Part shown: piece after piece, positions 56,334-64,000 of the stretch
Layout: each line of letters begins with the position of its first letter
Position numbering within the stretch: position 1 is the first letter of the stretch
Origin: Mesorhizobium sp. LHD-90
Lineage (GTDB): Bacteria; Pseudomonadota; Alphaproteobacteria; Rhizobiales; Rhizobiaceae
Assembly (NCBI RefSeq): GCF_030929505.1
Contig: NZ_JAVFVV010000025.1
Coordinates: 20,921-84,920 of the forward strand
DNA: 64,000 nt
Direction of reading: 5' to 3'
Made by a program: the position numbers and the translations under genes
Notes under the pieces: model-generated
The model's database searches: none
What the model was told of the DNA's origin: nothing
The model's input: the letters and a program-made list of their open reading frames with translations, nothing else

Positions 56334-56572
56334 GATTGCCTCCTTGGCATTTGCTTTGGGTGCCTTCCGGCACAGACGCCGTGGCGTCATGGCGGGCAAC
56401 GGCGAGACTCCGGCTTTGTTCCAGAAAAGGGGGCCGAGGCTCGATTCGTTCGGGTTCAACACGAGCGACAGGCATTGATCCTTCGTGATCGACGGGAGTG
56501 GGAACAGGCCGCGGGCCGCGACCCTTCGCCATGGGCAGCCTTGCTTGACGCGGGAGACCCAGCCCGCCACAT

Positions 56573-57388
56573 GTGCATACGTTTCAATACAACGAGGCAC
56601 TGGTGGACGCGCTGAAAACCCTGATCGAATCCCGGCGGTTCGAACTCGCCATCACCGTGCTGATCCTAGTCAATGCGATCACGCTCGGGCTGGAAACCGC
56701 GCCGAGCATCATGGCCGCCTGGGGCGGGCTGCTGTTGGCGGTCGACCGGATCATCCTCGCCGTCTTCGTGCTGGAGCTGCTGGCGCGGGCGGTCGTCTAC
56801 CGCGGCAGCTTCTTCCGCGACCCGTGGCGCATCTTCGACCTCGTCGTGGTCGGCATCGCGCTGCTGCCGGCCACCGGCAGCCTTTCGGTGTTGCGTGCGC
56901 TACGCATCCTACGCGTGCTCAGGCTGATCAGCATCGTGCCGTCGTTGAAGCGGGTGGTGACGGGTTTCATCAGTGCGCTGCCCGGCATGGGATCGATCGT
57001 TCTGCTGCTCGGCCTGGTCTTTTATGTCTTCGCGGTGATGGCAACCAAACTCTACGGCGCGCAATTTCCCGAACTGTTCGGCGACATCGGCGAGTCGCTG
57101 TTCACGCTGTTCCAGGTGATGACGCTGGAGGGCTGGTCGGACGGCGTGGTGCGGCCGGTGATGGAAATCCATCCGCTGGCCTGGCTGTTCTTTATTCCGT
57201 TCATAGTGGCGACTTCGTTCACCGTGCTCAACCTGTTCATCGGCGTCATCGTCTCGGCGATGGAGGAAGAGCATGAGGCGGAAGCCACCGCAGAGCGCAA
57301 GGCGCTGCAGAGCGACCAGGACGCGATCCTCGCCGAACTCAAGGCGCTACGGGCGGAGGTGCGGCAGTTGGCGCGGGAAAGGGGATAG
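56573..57388 (+). CDS. Voltage-gated ion channel (NaChBac-like)
   Basis: Starting from a GTG, this 271-residue protein has six membrane segments. S4 carries regularly spaced arginines (SVLRALRILRVLRLISI), and the pore has a TLEGWSD filter, close to the TLESW filter of bacterial sodium channels and thus likely cation (Na or Ca) selective. A C-terminal acidic coiled coil (EEEHEAEATAERKALQSD) would tetramerise it. It stands alone between two minus-strand genes. The physiological role in non-motile or motile rhizobia is not known. Confidence 0.9.
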   Translation: MHTFQYNEALVDALKTLIESRRFELAITVLILVNAITLGLETAPSIMAAWGGLLLAVDRIILAVFVLELLARAVVYRGSFFRDPWRIFDLVVVGIALLPATGSLSVLRALRILRVLRLISIVPSLKRVVTGFISALPGMGSIVLLLGLVFYVFAVMATKLYGAQFPELFGDIGESLFTLFQVMTLEGWSDGVVRPVMEIHPLAWLFFIPFIVATSFTVLNLFIGVIVSAMEEEHEAEATAERKALQSDQDAILAELKALRAEVRQLARERG

Positions 57389-57484
57389 TCGCGTTTCACC
57401 ATCGCCACGCCGCGGATACCCGCCCGTCCAATTCGACGTTCGCTTCATGTCTCGGAGGGGCAAGTCGCGAAACGGATGCCGTCG

Positions 57485-58495
57485 TCAGGGATCGTCGACT
57501 GCCGCCTCGCCGATCGTATCGGCCATGCAGGCGCCACGCTCTCCCAGCGGGCGCGGCGGACCGATTGTGGAATCGCGCGCCGTCTGGTGCTCCATCTCGG
57601 CGTCGAGCTCGGCGCCGACCAGCAGGATCACGACCGAAATCCACGTCCACATCATGAAGCCGATGACCGCACCAAGCGAGCCGTAGGTGGCGTTGTAGTC
57701 GGCGAAGTGCTGGAGGTAGAGGGAAAATCCCCAGGACGCCAGCAGCCAGACGACGGTGGCCACCGCCGCGCCGGCGGTGATCCATCGCCATTTGGCGCGC
57801 TCGCGGCTCGGCCCGTAGCGGAAGATCAGGCAGATGCCCGTGCCGACCATCACCAGCAGGAGCGGCCAGCGAAGCAGGCTGACCAGCAACTCGGTCCAAT
57901 GATCCAGCCTGAGCAATGCAAGCAGGGCCGGCACGACGCCGACCGAAAAGATCATGGCGATGCCGACCAGCATGGCGCCGGCGGTGAAGGCGAGCGATAC
58001 GAGATTCACAATAACGAAAGATCGCTTTTCCTCTTCGCCATAGGCGACGTTCAGGCCTTCGAACAGGCTCTTGATGCCGTTGTTGGCGCTCCACAGGGCA
58101 ACCGCCAAGCCGGTCACGAACCCCCAGCTCAGCGCCTGCTCGTTTTGCGAGGCGAGCGCCCTCAACTGGTTCCGGATCAATTCGTAGCCTCCGGTGGGCA
58201 GGATGCCGCCAAGAAAGGCGATATGCTCGGCGATGGTTTTCGGATCGGCCACGAAACCGTAGAGCGAGACGAAGGCGGCGAGAGCCGGGAACAGGGCGAG
58301 CAACAAATAGAAGGTGGCGCCGGCGGCGATCAGGAAGATGCGGTCCTCGAAAATCTCCGCCCAGACCCGCCAGGCGATGTCGCGCCAGCCGCGCGCGGGG
58401 ATTTCCAGAGGCGTGTCGGCCGACCGCCCCCTGCCCGGCTCGGCGGCGGCGATCCGCCGTTCGCTTGCATCCTTGGTCGACGGGACGTCCGCCAT
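57485..58495 (-). CDS. YihY/BrkB family membrane protein
   Basis: The ATG at 58495 gives 336 residues; a longer start at 58552 is possible. Six or so membrane helices with the family landmarks IAAGATFYLLLALFPALAAF, LWSANNGIKSLFEGLNVAYG and YNATYGSLGAVIGFMMWTWI identify YihY/BrkB (UPF0761-type). The activity is not established; it is not an RNase despite old annotations. It begins 63 bp downstream of the dcd start of the next gene on the same strand, so the two may be one unit. Confidence 0.92.
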   Translation of the reverse strand: MADVPSTKDASERRIAAAEPGRGRSADTPLEIPARGWRDIAWRVWAEIFEDRIFLIAAGATFYLLLALFPALAAFVSLYGFVADPKTIAEHIAFLGGILPTGGYELIRNQLRALASQNEQALSWGFVTGLAVALWSANNGIKSLFEGLNVAYGEEEKRSFVIVNLVSLAFTAGAMLVGIAMIFSVGVVPALLALLRLDHWTELLVSLLRWPLLLVMVGTGICLIFRYGPSRERAKWRWITAGAAVATVVWLLASWGFSLYLQHFADYNATYGSLGAVIGFMMWTWISVVILLVGAELDAEMEHQTARDSTIGPPRPLGERGACMADTIGEAAVDDP

Positions 58496-58558
58496 GGCCG
58501 CATTCTCCCTGGATCGGCAGAACGCTTGATGACGGCGGAACGATCCGTCCAAGGCCCG

Positions 58559-59647
58559 TTAGCGAAAATGCTTCGACAGCTTCAGGCCCTGCGCCTGGTA
58601 GTTGGAATTGAGATCAGCCCCGTAGAGCGCCTTCGGTCGCACCAGCATGTGCTCATAGACGAGGCGGCCGACCACCTGGCCGTGTTCGAGGATGAACGGC
58701 ACCTCGTGGCTGCGCACCTCCAGTACGGCGCGGCTGCCGGTGCCGCCGGCGGCGGAGTGACCGAAGCCCGGATCGAAGAAGCCGGCATAGTGGACGCGGA
58801 ACTCGCCCACCAGCGGGTCGAAGGGCGTCATCTCGGCGGCATAGAGCGGCGGCACGTGCACCGCCTCGCGGCTGACGAGGATGTAGAATTCGTCGGGGTC
58901 GAGCACCAGTTCGCCGGGTTCGCCGCGCCGGTAGAGCGGCTCCCAGAAGTCGAACACATCGTGGGCGGCCCGCTTGTCGACATCGACGATGCCCGTATGG
59001 TGCTTTCCGCGATAGCCGACCAGACCATTGGTGTCGCCCATCAGGTCGATCGACAGCGCGATGCCGCTGCCGGAAATATTGGGCTCCTCGGAGGCGACCA
59101 GGATCTCGGTGTCGTGGAGCGCCTGTAGCGCGAACTCGCCGATGACGCCGTTGCCGGTGCGGAAGCGTATCTGCGAGAGCCGCGAGCCGGTGCGCGCCAC
59201 GATCGGAAACGTGCGCGGGCTGACCTCCAGCCAGAGCGGCCCGGCATAACCGGCGGGGATCTTGTCGAATTCCTGCCCCCGGTCGGTCATGACGCGGGTG
59301 AAGATATCGAGCCGACCGGTGGAGCTTTTCGGGTTGGCGGAAGCGGAAACGTCGGCCGGAAGTTTCAGCCCCTCCAGCAGCGGCACGATGTAGACGCAGC
59401 CGGTCTCCAGCACCGCGCCTTTGGTGAGATCGATCTCGTGCAGCTTGAGGCGCTCCAGCTTTTCCGAAACGCGATGGCTCTTGCCCGGCAGAAAACTGGC
59501 GCGCACGCGAAAAGCCTTGTCGCCAAGGCGCAGGTCGAGGCTCGCCGGCTGGATCTGGTCGGCGTCGAGCCGGCGCGCGGCCGTCAACGCTCCGGACTGG
59601 AACAGCCCGGCGATCTGATGATCCGGAAGAATGCCTTCTTGACGCAC
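58559..59647 (-). CDS. dcd: 2'-deoxycytidine 5'-triphosphate deaminase, long alphaproteobacterial form
   Basis: The GTG at 59647 gives 362 residues, about twice the usual Dcd length, with two dUTPase-like halves: the first contains ADQIQPASLDLRLGDKAF and SANPKSSTGRLDIFTR, and the second SHEVPFILEHGQVVGRLV. This matches the alphaproteobacterial two-domain DCD family (dCTP to dUTP for thymidylate synthesis). Whether both halves are catalytic is not visible. It is divergent from metZ across a 209-bp region that contains the SAM-II riboswitch. Confidence 0.88.
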   Translation of the reverse strand: MRQEGILPDHQIAGLFQSGALTAARRLDADQIQPASLDLRLGDKAFRVRASFLPGKSHRVSEKLERLKLHEIDLTKGAVLETGCVYIVPLLEGLKLPADVSASANPKSSTGRLDIFTRVMTDRGQEFDKIPAGYAGPLWLEVSPRTFPIVARTGSRLSQIRFRTGNGVIGEFALQALHDTEILVASEEPNISGSGIALSIDLMGDTNGLVGYRGKHHTGIVDVDKRAAHDVFDFWEPLYRRGEPGELVLDPDEFYILVSREAVHVPPLYAAEMTPFDPLVGEFRVHYAGFFDPGFGHSAAGGTGSRAVLEVRSHEVPFILEHGQVVGRLVYEHMLVRPKALYGADLNSNYQAQGLKLSKHFR

Positions 59648-59692
59648 GTACTGACCCTAACTGATCAGACCCTGCTTTAGCCAACCACATGA

Positions 59693-59721
59693 TTGACGCA
59701 AGCGCACGACAGGTCTAAGGG
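59693..59721 (+). promoter_or_regulatory. Candidate sigma-70 promoter of the metZ leader
   Basis: TTGACG (59693-59698) and TAAGGG (59716-59721) are separated by 17 bp. Transcription would begin near 59728, directly at the 5' edge of the SAM-II aptamer, as expected for a riboswitch leader. Confidence 0.55.
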
Positions 59722-59724
59722 AAA

Positions 59725-59785
59725 CTTATCCCGTGGTGATTTGGCCGGTCGGCTTGCAGCCACGTTAAACAAGTCGCTAAAGGAC
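59725..59785 (+). promoter_or_regulatory. SAM-II riboswitch aptamer
   Basis: The core CGTGGTGATTTGG (59732-59744), GGCTTGCAGCCACG (59751-59764), TTAAAC and AAGTCGCTAAAGG (59771-59783) is the SAM-II (metA motif) consensus. CGTGG pairs with CCACG to form P1, and the downstream AAGTCGC strand would form the pseudoknot. SAM binding represses methionine synthesis genes in alphaproteobacteria; metZ follows immediately. Confidence 0.93.
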
Positions 59786-59810
59786 CGTTGGGCCGCCAAG
59801 GCCGTATGGA

Positions 59811-59840
59811 CCGGTTGCGACTTTCGCGGCCGGTTTTTTT
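59811..59840 (+). terminator. Intrinsic terminator between the riboswitch and metZ
   Basis: CCGGTTGCGA (59811-59820), loop CTT, TCGCGGCCGG (59824-59833), then seven T residues. The 10-bp stem includes two T-G wobbles. It lies 26 bp after the SAM-II aptamer and ends 16 bp before the metZ start, so it is the probable expression platform. Confidence 0.8.
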
Positions 59841-59856
59841 GTTTGGGGAACTGCCC

Positions 59857-61050
59857 ATGGCGCACGACCATCAACGCGACTGGAAGCCGGCGACGAGCCT
59901 CGTCCACGGAGGCACGCTGCGCTCCGACCATGGCGAGACTTCCGAAGCTATCTACCTCACCCAAGGCTACGTCTACGAGACGGCCGAGGCGGCGGAGGCC
60001 CGCTTCAAGGGCGAGACGCCCGGTTTCATCTATTCGCGCTACGCCAATCCCACCGTCGACATGTTCGAGAAGCGCATGTGCGCGCTGGAAGGCGCGGAGG
60101 ACGCGCGAGCGACGTCGTCGGGCATGGCCGCCGTGACGGCCGCAATCCTGTGCTCACTGCGCGCCGGCGACCATATCGTGGCGGCGCGCGCGCTGTTCGG
60201 CTCCTGCCGCTGGGTGGTGGAGACGCTGGCGCCCCGCTACGGCATCGAGGCGACGCTCGTCGACGGCACCGACATCGCCAATTGGGAAAAGGCGGTGCGG
60301 CCGAACACAAAACTGTTCTTCCTGGAAAGCCCGACCAACCCGACGCTGGAGGTGATCGACATCGCCGCGGTGGCAAAGCTCGCCAACGAGATCGGCGCGC
60401 GGCTGGTGGTCGACAACGTTTTTGCCACGCCGCTGCAGCAGAAGCCGCTGCAACTCGGCGCGCATGTCGTCGTCTACTCCGCCACCAAGCATATTGACGG
60501 CCAGGGCCGCTGCCTGGGCGGCGTCATCCTCTCCGACAAGAAGTGGATCGACGAGAATCTGCACGACTATTTCCGGCATACCGGCCCCAGCCTGTCGCCG
60601 TTCAACGCCTGGACGCTGCTGAAGGGTCTTGAGACGCTGCCGCTACGCGTGCGCCAGCAGACCGAGAGCGCCGGCAGGATCGCCGATTTCCTGGCGGAGC
60701 GGCCACAGATCGCCCGCGTCATCTATCCCGGCCGCGCCGACCACCCGCAGGCTGACGTCGTCGCCAAGCAGATGAGCGGCGGCTCGACGCTGATCTGCCT
60801 CGAGCTCAAGGGCGGCAAGAAGGCGGCCTTCGCCTTCCAGAACGCGCTGAACGTGGTGCTGATCTCCAACAATCTCGGCGACGCCAAGAGCCTGATCACG
60901 CATCCTGCGACCACCACGCACAAGAACCTGACCGACGAGGCGCGCGCCGAACTGGGCATCGGCCCCGGCACGGTCAGGCTGTCGGTCGGGCTGGAGGATG
61001 CGGGCGATCTGATCGACGATATCGAACGGGCGCTGAAGGCCGCCGCCTGA
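59857..61050 (+). CDS. metZ: O-succinylhomoserine sulfhydrylase
   Basis: The ATG at 59857 gives 397 residues. This Cys/Met metabolism PLP enzyme has the PLP-lysine in VVYSATKHIDGQGR, tyrosine-rich active-site segment FIYSRYANPTVDMFE, and SSGMAAVTAAIL. MetZ-type enzymes make homocysteine from acylhomoserine and sulfide (O-acetyl- or O-succinyl donors cannot be separated by eye). Control by a SAM-II riboswitch upstream confirms a role in methionine synthesis. Confidence 0.93.
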   Translation: MAHDHQRDWKPATSLVHGGTLRSDHGETSEAIYLTQGYVYETAEAAEARFKGETPGFIYSRYANPTVDMFEKRMCALEGAEDARATSSGMAAVTAAILCSLRAGDHIVAARALFGSCRWVVETLAPRYGIEATLVDGTDIANWEKAVRPNTKLFFLESPTNPTLEVIDIAAVAKLANEIGARLVVDNVFATPLQQKPLQLGAHVVVYSATKHIDGQGRCLGGVILSDKKWIDENLHDYFRHTGPSLSPFNAWTLLKGLETLPLRVRQQTESAGRIADFLAERPQIARVIYPGRADHPQADVVAKQMSGGSTLICLELKGGKKAAFAFQNALNVVLISNNLGDAKSLITHPATTTHKNLTDEARAELGIGPGTVRLSVGLEDAGDLIDDIERALKAAA

Positions 61051-61061
61051 GGCCGGCTTCT

Positions 61062-61121
61062 GCCGATGCAACGCGCAGTTGGCATCGGCGGTGGGAGCGG
61101 CTAGGCTCCATTTTGGAGCCT
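61062..61121. terminator. Tandem hairpins after metZ
   Basis: GCCGATGC/GCATCGGC (61062-61069 with 61082-61089) and AGGCTCCA/TGGAGCCT (61103-61121, loop TTT) are perfect stems directly after the metZ stop. No T-tract follows, so Rho-dependent or partial termination is more likely than a classic intrinsic terminator. Confidence 0.4.
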
Positions 61122-61143
61122 GCCTTTCCGACGGAGCGTCGCC

Positions 61144-62601
61144 TTGCGTGCCCTTCTGCCGATCCTGGTCGTCGCCTTTGCCGCGCCCGCCGCCGCCCAG
61201 ACCGTCAACGCCTCGGGCGCGACGCAGCTTGGCGAGACGCTGTCGCGCTATGTCGGCAAGACCGCCTTCGACCAGGGCATCGTCAAGGTCACGGCCGACG
61301 GCGACGCCTACCGGATCGATTTCGATTTCAACTGGATCGCCGACCTGTTTCCACCGCAGCAGGCATTCAAGTATGAGGTGGAGCCTTACTGGCTGCGGGT
61401 AAAGCCGCTGGCGGACGGAACCTGGCAGGTCGACGGGCGGCTGGCGCCGGACGGCTGGATCGAAATCAGCCAGCCGCCGCTGAAGCAGCGTTTTCAGTGG
61501 AGCGTCACCGGCGGAAAGATGAGCGGCATCTACGATCCCGAGCTAAGGGCCGTCGCCACCGGGACCGCCTCGCACAAGGGCATCAAGGTGCTTACAGCCG
61601 ACCCGACGGGCACGGGCGAAACGAATTACGGCGCCGGCAGCGCCACCGCGACCGCCACAAGGGCAGCGAATGGCGGCGTCGACTTCGCCTTTGCCCAGAC
61701 GATGGCCGACTATTCGGACTCGCGGACCTTTCACGATCCGGACGGCAACACAAACTTCCCGATGACCCTGAAGGCCTCGTCGGTCGCGATGGATTCGAGC
61801 GGCACCGGCCTGAAATCGGCGGTCCTGCTCGACCTTCTGGCCTTCGCCGTCGCCAACGATGCTCCGGAAAAGGTCAAGGCCAACCAGGCCGAGCTGAAAG
61901 CGCTGCTCTCGGCGGCGCTGCCGCTGTGGGACCGCGTCCGCGGCAAGTACGGCTTCGCCGACCTGTCGGTGACCACGCCGTTCGGAATATTCAAGACCGG
62001 GAACGCCGGCGTTTCCTTCGCCATGGACGGCATCCGCCAGGACGGCACGCTGGACTACGGCGTCAGGATGTCGGAGGTCGAGGTCGCGTCGTTCTTCCTG
62101 CCTAGCTGGGCGCCGCCGCTGATCCCGACCGACATCGACATCAACGTCAGCGGCGCCAATCTCGATCTCGACGTGCCGGCGCGAAAAATGATCGATGCCG
62201 TCGATCTGAGCAAAGATCCGCCGGTGCCGGAGAGCGTCTCCCAGGAGATCGCGGCCGCTTTCCTGGTCGATCCGCCGAAGATCGTGTTTGGGAAAAGCGC
62301 CATCCGCAACGCCGACACCGAGATCGTCGCCGAGGGCGAGATGGTTTTTCCGGGGGGCAAGCCGGTGTTCGACATGACGTTCGAGGCGTCCGGCTACGAC
62401 AAGGCAATGGCGACGCTGCAAGAGGCGGCGCCAAGCGATCCGCGGGCCGCGGAAGCACTGCCGGCGCTGGCCATGGTCAAGGGCATGGCAAAAACCTTGC
62501 CGGACGGAAGGCTGCAATGGGCCGTCAGCGTCAAGGCGGACGGCTCGGCCTTCGTCAACGGCACGATGGTGAAGCCGGCCGATGCGCCGGCGCCGCAATA
62601 G
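61144..62601 (+). CDS. DUF2125-like secreted protein
   Basis: From a TTG at 61144, this 485-residue protein has a signal peptide (MRALLPILVVAFAAPAAAQ) and a long, beta-rich periplasmic body (WIADLFPPQQAFKYEVEPYW; ADLSVTTPFGIFKTGNAG; VSGANLDLDVPARK) resembling DUF2125 and AsmA-like lipid-transport-type beta folds. The family assignment is from memory and moderate. Function unknown; no partner gene stands out. Confidence 0.7.
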   Translation: MRALLPILVVAFAAPAAAQTVNASGATQLGETLSRYVGKTAFDQGIVKVTADGDAYRIDFDFNWIADLFPPQQAFKYEVEPYWLRVKPLADGTWQVDGRLAPDGWIEISQPPLKQRFQWSVTGGKMSGIYDPELRAVATGTASHKGIKVLTADPTGTGETNYGAGSATATATRAANGGVDFAFAQTMADYSDSRTFHDPDGNTNFPMTLKASSVAMDSSGTGLKSAVLLDLLAFAVANDAPEKVKANQAELKALLSAALPLWDRVRGKYGFADLSVTTPFGIFKTGNAGVSFAMDGIRQDGTLDYGVRMSEVEVASFFLPSWAPPLIPTDIDINVSGANLDLDVPARKMIDAVDLSKDPPVPESVSQEIAAAFLVDPPKIVFGKSAIRNADTEIVAEGEMVFPGGKPVFDMTFEASGYDKAMATLQEAAPSDPRAAEALPALAMVKGMAKTLPDGRLQWAVSVKADGSAFVNGTMVKPADAPAPQ

Positions 62602-62655
62602 GGGCTTTGCCGCCCGGCGGCCGACATGCGCAGCCGGGCGCTCATGGAGGCCAGC

Positions 62656-63048
62656 ATGTACAAGGCAACCACGCACCACATCGAGGTGAGCGTCGAGCCG
62701 TTCTATCTTGCGGAGCGCTCCGACCCGGCCGAGAACCGCTATGTATGGGGCTATCGCGTCACCATCGACAACCAGTCGGACGAGCACGTAAAACTATTGT
62801 CGCGCTACTGGCACATCACCGACGGCAAGGGCCATGTCGAGGAGGTGCAGGGGCCGGGCGTGGTCGGCGAGCAGCCGGAACTCGATCCCGGCGACAGCTA
62901 CCAGTACATGTCGGGCTGCCCGCTGCCGACTCCGTCGGGCATCATGGTCGGCCGCTACACCATGCGCAACGCCAGGGGGGACATGTTCGACATCGACATT
63001 CCGGCGTTCTCGCTCGACCTGCCGGACGGCAGGCGCACGGTGAATTGA
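62656..63048 (+). CDS. apaG: ApaG (Co2+/Mg2+ efflux-associated) protein
   Basis: The ATG at 62656 (GGAGG five bases upstream) gives 130 residues, the usual length. It is a fibronectin-III-like single domain with the family signatures [38 protein letters not shown] and [17 protein letters not shown]. ApaG proteins are linked to metal and diadenosine tetraphosphate homeostasis, without a firm biochemical role. Confidence 0.93.
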   Translation: MYKATTHHIEVSVEPFYLAERSDPAENRYVWGYRVTIDNQSDEHVKLLSRYWHITDGKGHVEEVQGPGVVGEQPELDPGDSYQYMSGCPLPTPSGIMVGRYTMRNARGDMFDIDIPAFSLDLPDGRRTVN

Positions 63049-63225
63049 GAGTGGGCGGAAGGGATCATCGGCCGCCTTCGCGCCGGACGGCGCGAGACGA
63101 AGCCTCGAACGCCATCGATTTCATACACCCGAGGTCATCGACTGCACCGGCGGCTTGTCGTACAGTAACGAGCCATACTTCGCATCTTCATGCTTTCAGT
63201 CCTCAAGCCAAACGAGGGGAGAACT

Positions 63226-63723
63226 ATGCACGCGAAGATTTCAGTCGGAATGACTATTGCGGTTCTGGCGACGACGGCAGCCTTTGCGCAGACTGCCACG
63301 AAATACGGCGAGGAAGGCGGGTGGGAGATTCTCATCAAGGACGACATGGGGCCGGGTTGCCTGGTCACCAGGTCGAACCCGGATGGCGCCACGCAGGTTC
63401 AGATGGGTATCGACACGCGCCAGGCCCCAAAGGGCTACCTGGCGATCTACACCAAGGCGGATGCCAAGGCAAAAGCCGGGGAAAAACTGTCTGTCACCTT
63501 CGAAGTCGACGGGCAGGAGTTCAGTGGGCAGGCGACCGGCCAGCAGGTCGGCGAGTATCACGGGGCTTACGTCTGGGTGAACAATCCCGAATTCATCTAC
63601 GACCTTGCCAAGAAGAAGACGCTCAGGATCACGGTGCCGGGACGCGACCCGCTGGTGCTGAACCTCGCTGGCACCAACAAGGCCTTCGAGAAGCTGCGGG
63701 AGTGCCAGGCCGCCCAGTCGTAG
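63226..63723 (+). CDS. Secreted hypothetical protein
   Basis: The ATG at 63226 (GGGGAGA upstream) gives 165 residues with a signal peptide (MHAKISVGMTIAVLATTAAF, cleavage near AFAQ). The mature domain begins WEILIKDDMGPGCLVTRSN and contains only two cysteines (near residue 57 and near the end in LRECQA), suggesting a disulfide. It is somewhat reminiscent of IalB-like periplasmic proteins, but the family is not certain. It probably acts in the periplasm. Confidence 0.75.
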   Translation: MHAKISVGMTIAVLATTAAFAQTATKYGEEGGWEILIKDDMGPGCLVTRSNPDGATQVQMGIDTRQAPKGYLAIYTKADAKAKAGEKLSVTFEVDGQEFSGQATGQQVGEYHGAYVWVNNPEFIYDLAKKKTLRITVPGRDPLVLNLAGTNKAFEKLRECQAAQS

Positions 63724-63758
63724 CGGGCGGCCTGCAAGGCCCAAGAGCCTGTTTGGAA

Positions 63759-63879
63759 ATGCGTCAGGGCGAGTCGAAAATGGCGTTCTTCGGGGTCGCG
63801 AAGCGACGAGCGGAGCGTACATGAAGTACGTGAGCACCGGGGCTCAGAAAAACGCCATTTGCAGACCGCCATCACGCAT
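63759..63879. repeat. Structured palindromic repeat at the window end
   Basis: Left arm 63759-63790 (ATGCGTCAGGGCG, then AAAATGGCGTT) is an imperfect inverse of 63848-63879 (AACGCCATTT, then CACGCAT). Between them are GTCGC-GAA-GCGAC (63795-63807) and CGTAC-ATGAA-GTACG hairpins. It looks like a dispersed rhizobial intergenic repeat. Beyond it, 63880-64000 shows no gene. Confidence 0.6.
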
Positions 63880-64000
63880 ATTGGGGTCGGAACAAGATTT
63901 GCTTTCCCAGACACGCTAAGGTCGAACGAAGCACGAACATCTGTTTGTCCCCTGGATAAGATTACCAACTCGATTGCGATCGATCTTGCAGCGACCATAA

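Overview
The window reads as a chromosomal segment of an alphaproteobacterium of the order Hyphomicrobiales (Rhizobiales), most likely near Mesorhizobium or another Phyllobacteriaceae member. This is inferred from the high GC content, the frequent GTG/TTG starts, a SAM-II riboswitch ahead of metZ, the long alphaproteobacterial form of dCTP deaminase, small DUF6460- and DUF1236-type proteins, and a rhizobial K-antigen-like capsule locus. The genus cannot be fixed from sequence alone.

Layout. 1-0.8 kb: 3' part of a LysR regulator. 0.9-9.7 kb: a LytS/LytTR-type two-component pair divergent from a very large glycine-rich autotransporter with about 22 copies of a QSIGGGGG-type repeat. 9.9-11.9 kb: a small unknown gene, an Lrp/AsnC regulator and a divergent saccharopine-dehydrogenase-family enzyme. 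12-33.7 kb: a surface-polysaccharide locus with pseudaminic-acid-type genes (pseC, pseB, pseI, pseG, pseF), a sugar SDR and an ATP-grasp ligase. An apparently lower-GC block of modification-type genes (methyltransferase-like, PhyH-like dioxygenase, GSCFA protein) sits inside it, and capsule genes (TPR-glycosyltransferase fusion, kpsC, kpsT, a kpsE with a giant Pro/Ala-rich extension) follow. No pseH, kpsM, kpsD or kpsS was seen. 34-44.7 kb: a quaternary-amine (choline/betaine-type) ABC importer operon with two FAD/GcvT demethylating dehydrogenase paralogues and a choline-kinase-like protein. 44.8-46.9 kb: galE and a UDP-glucuronate 4-epimerase, plausible precursor suppliers for the capsule. 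47.2-64 kb: mostly core genes: mscL, an SSF-domain hybrid kinase with a LuxR-type regulator, pyrD, an acetylpolyamine-deacetylase-like protein, a voltage-gated channel, a BrkB protein, dcd, SAM-II-controlled metZ, apaG and small secreted proteins.

The most unusual feature is in the transporter operon. A 494-bp unit consisting of a DUF559 nuclease-like gene bounded by inverted, double-hairpin terminal repeats sits exactly between the binding-protein stop codon and the ATPase start codon. A second, gene-less pair of inverted double-hairpin repeats lies 5.6 kb downstream between the two FAD/GcvT genes. Together they look like an autonomous and a non-autonomous form of a REP/BIME-like element in which a Vsr-like endonuclease takes the place of the RAYT transposase. 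Two further palindrome types occur at 47.0-47.2 kb and 63.8 kb.
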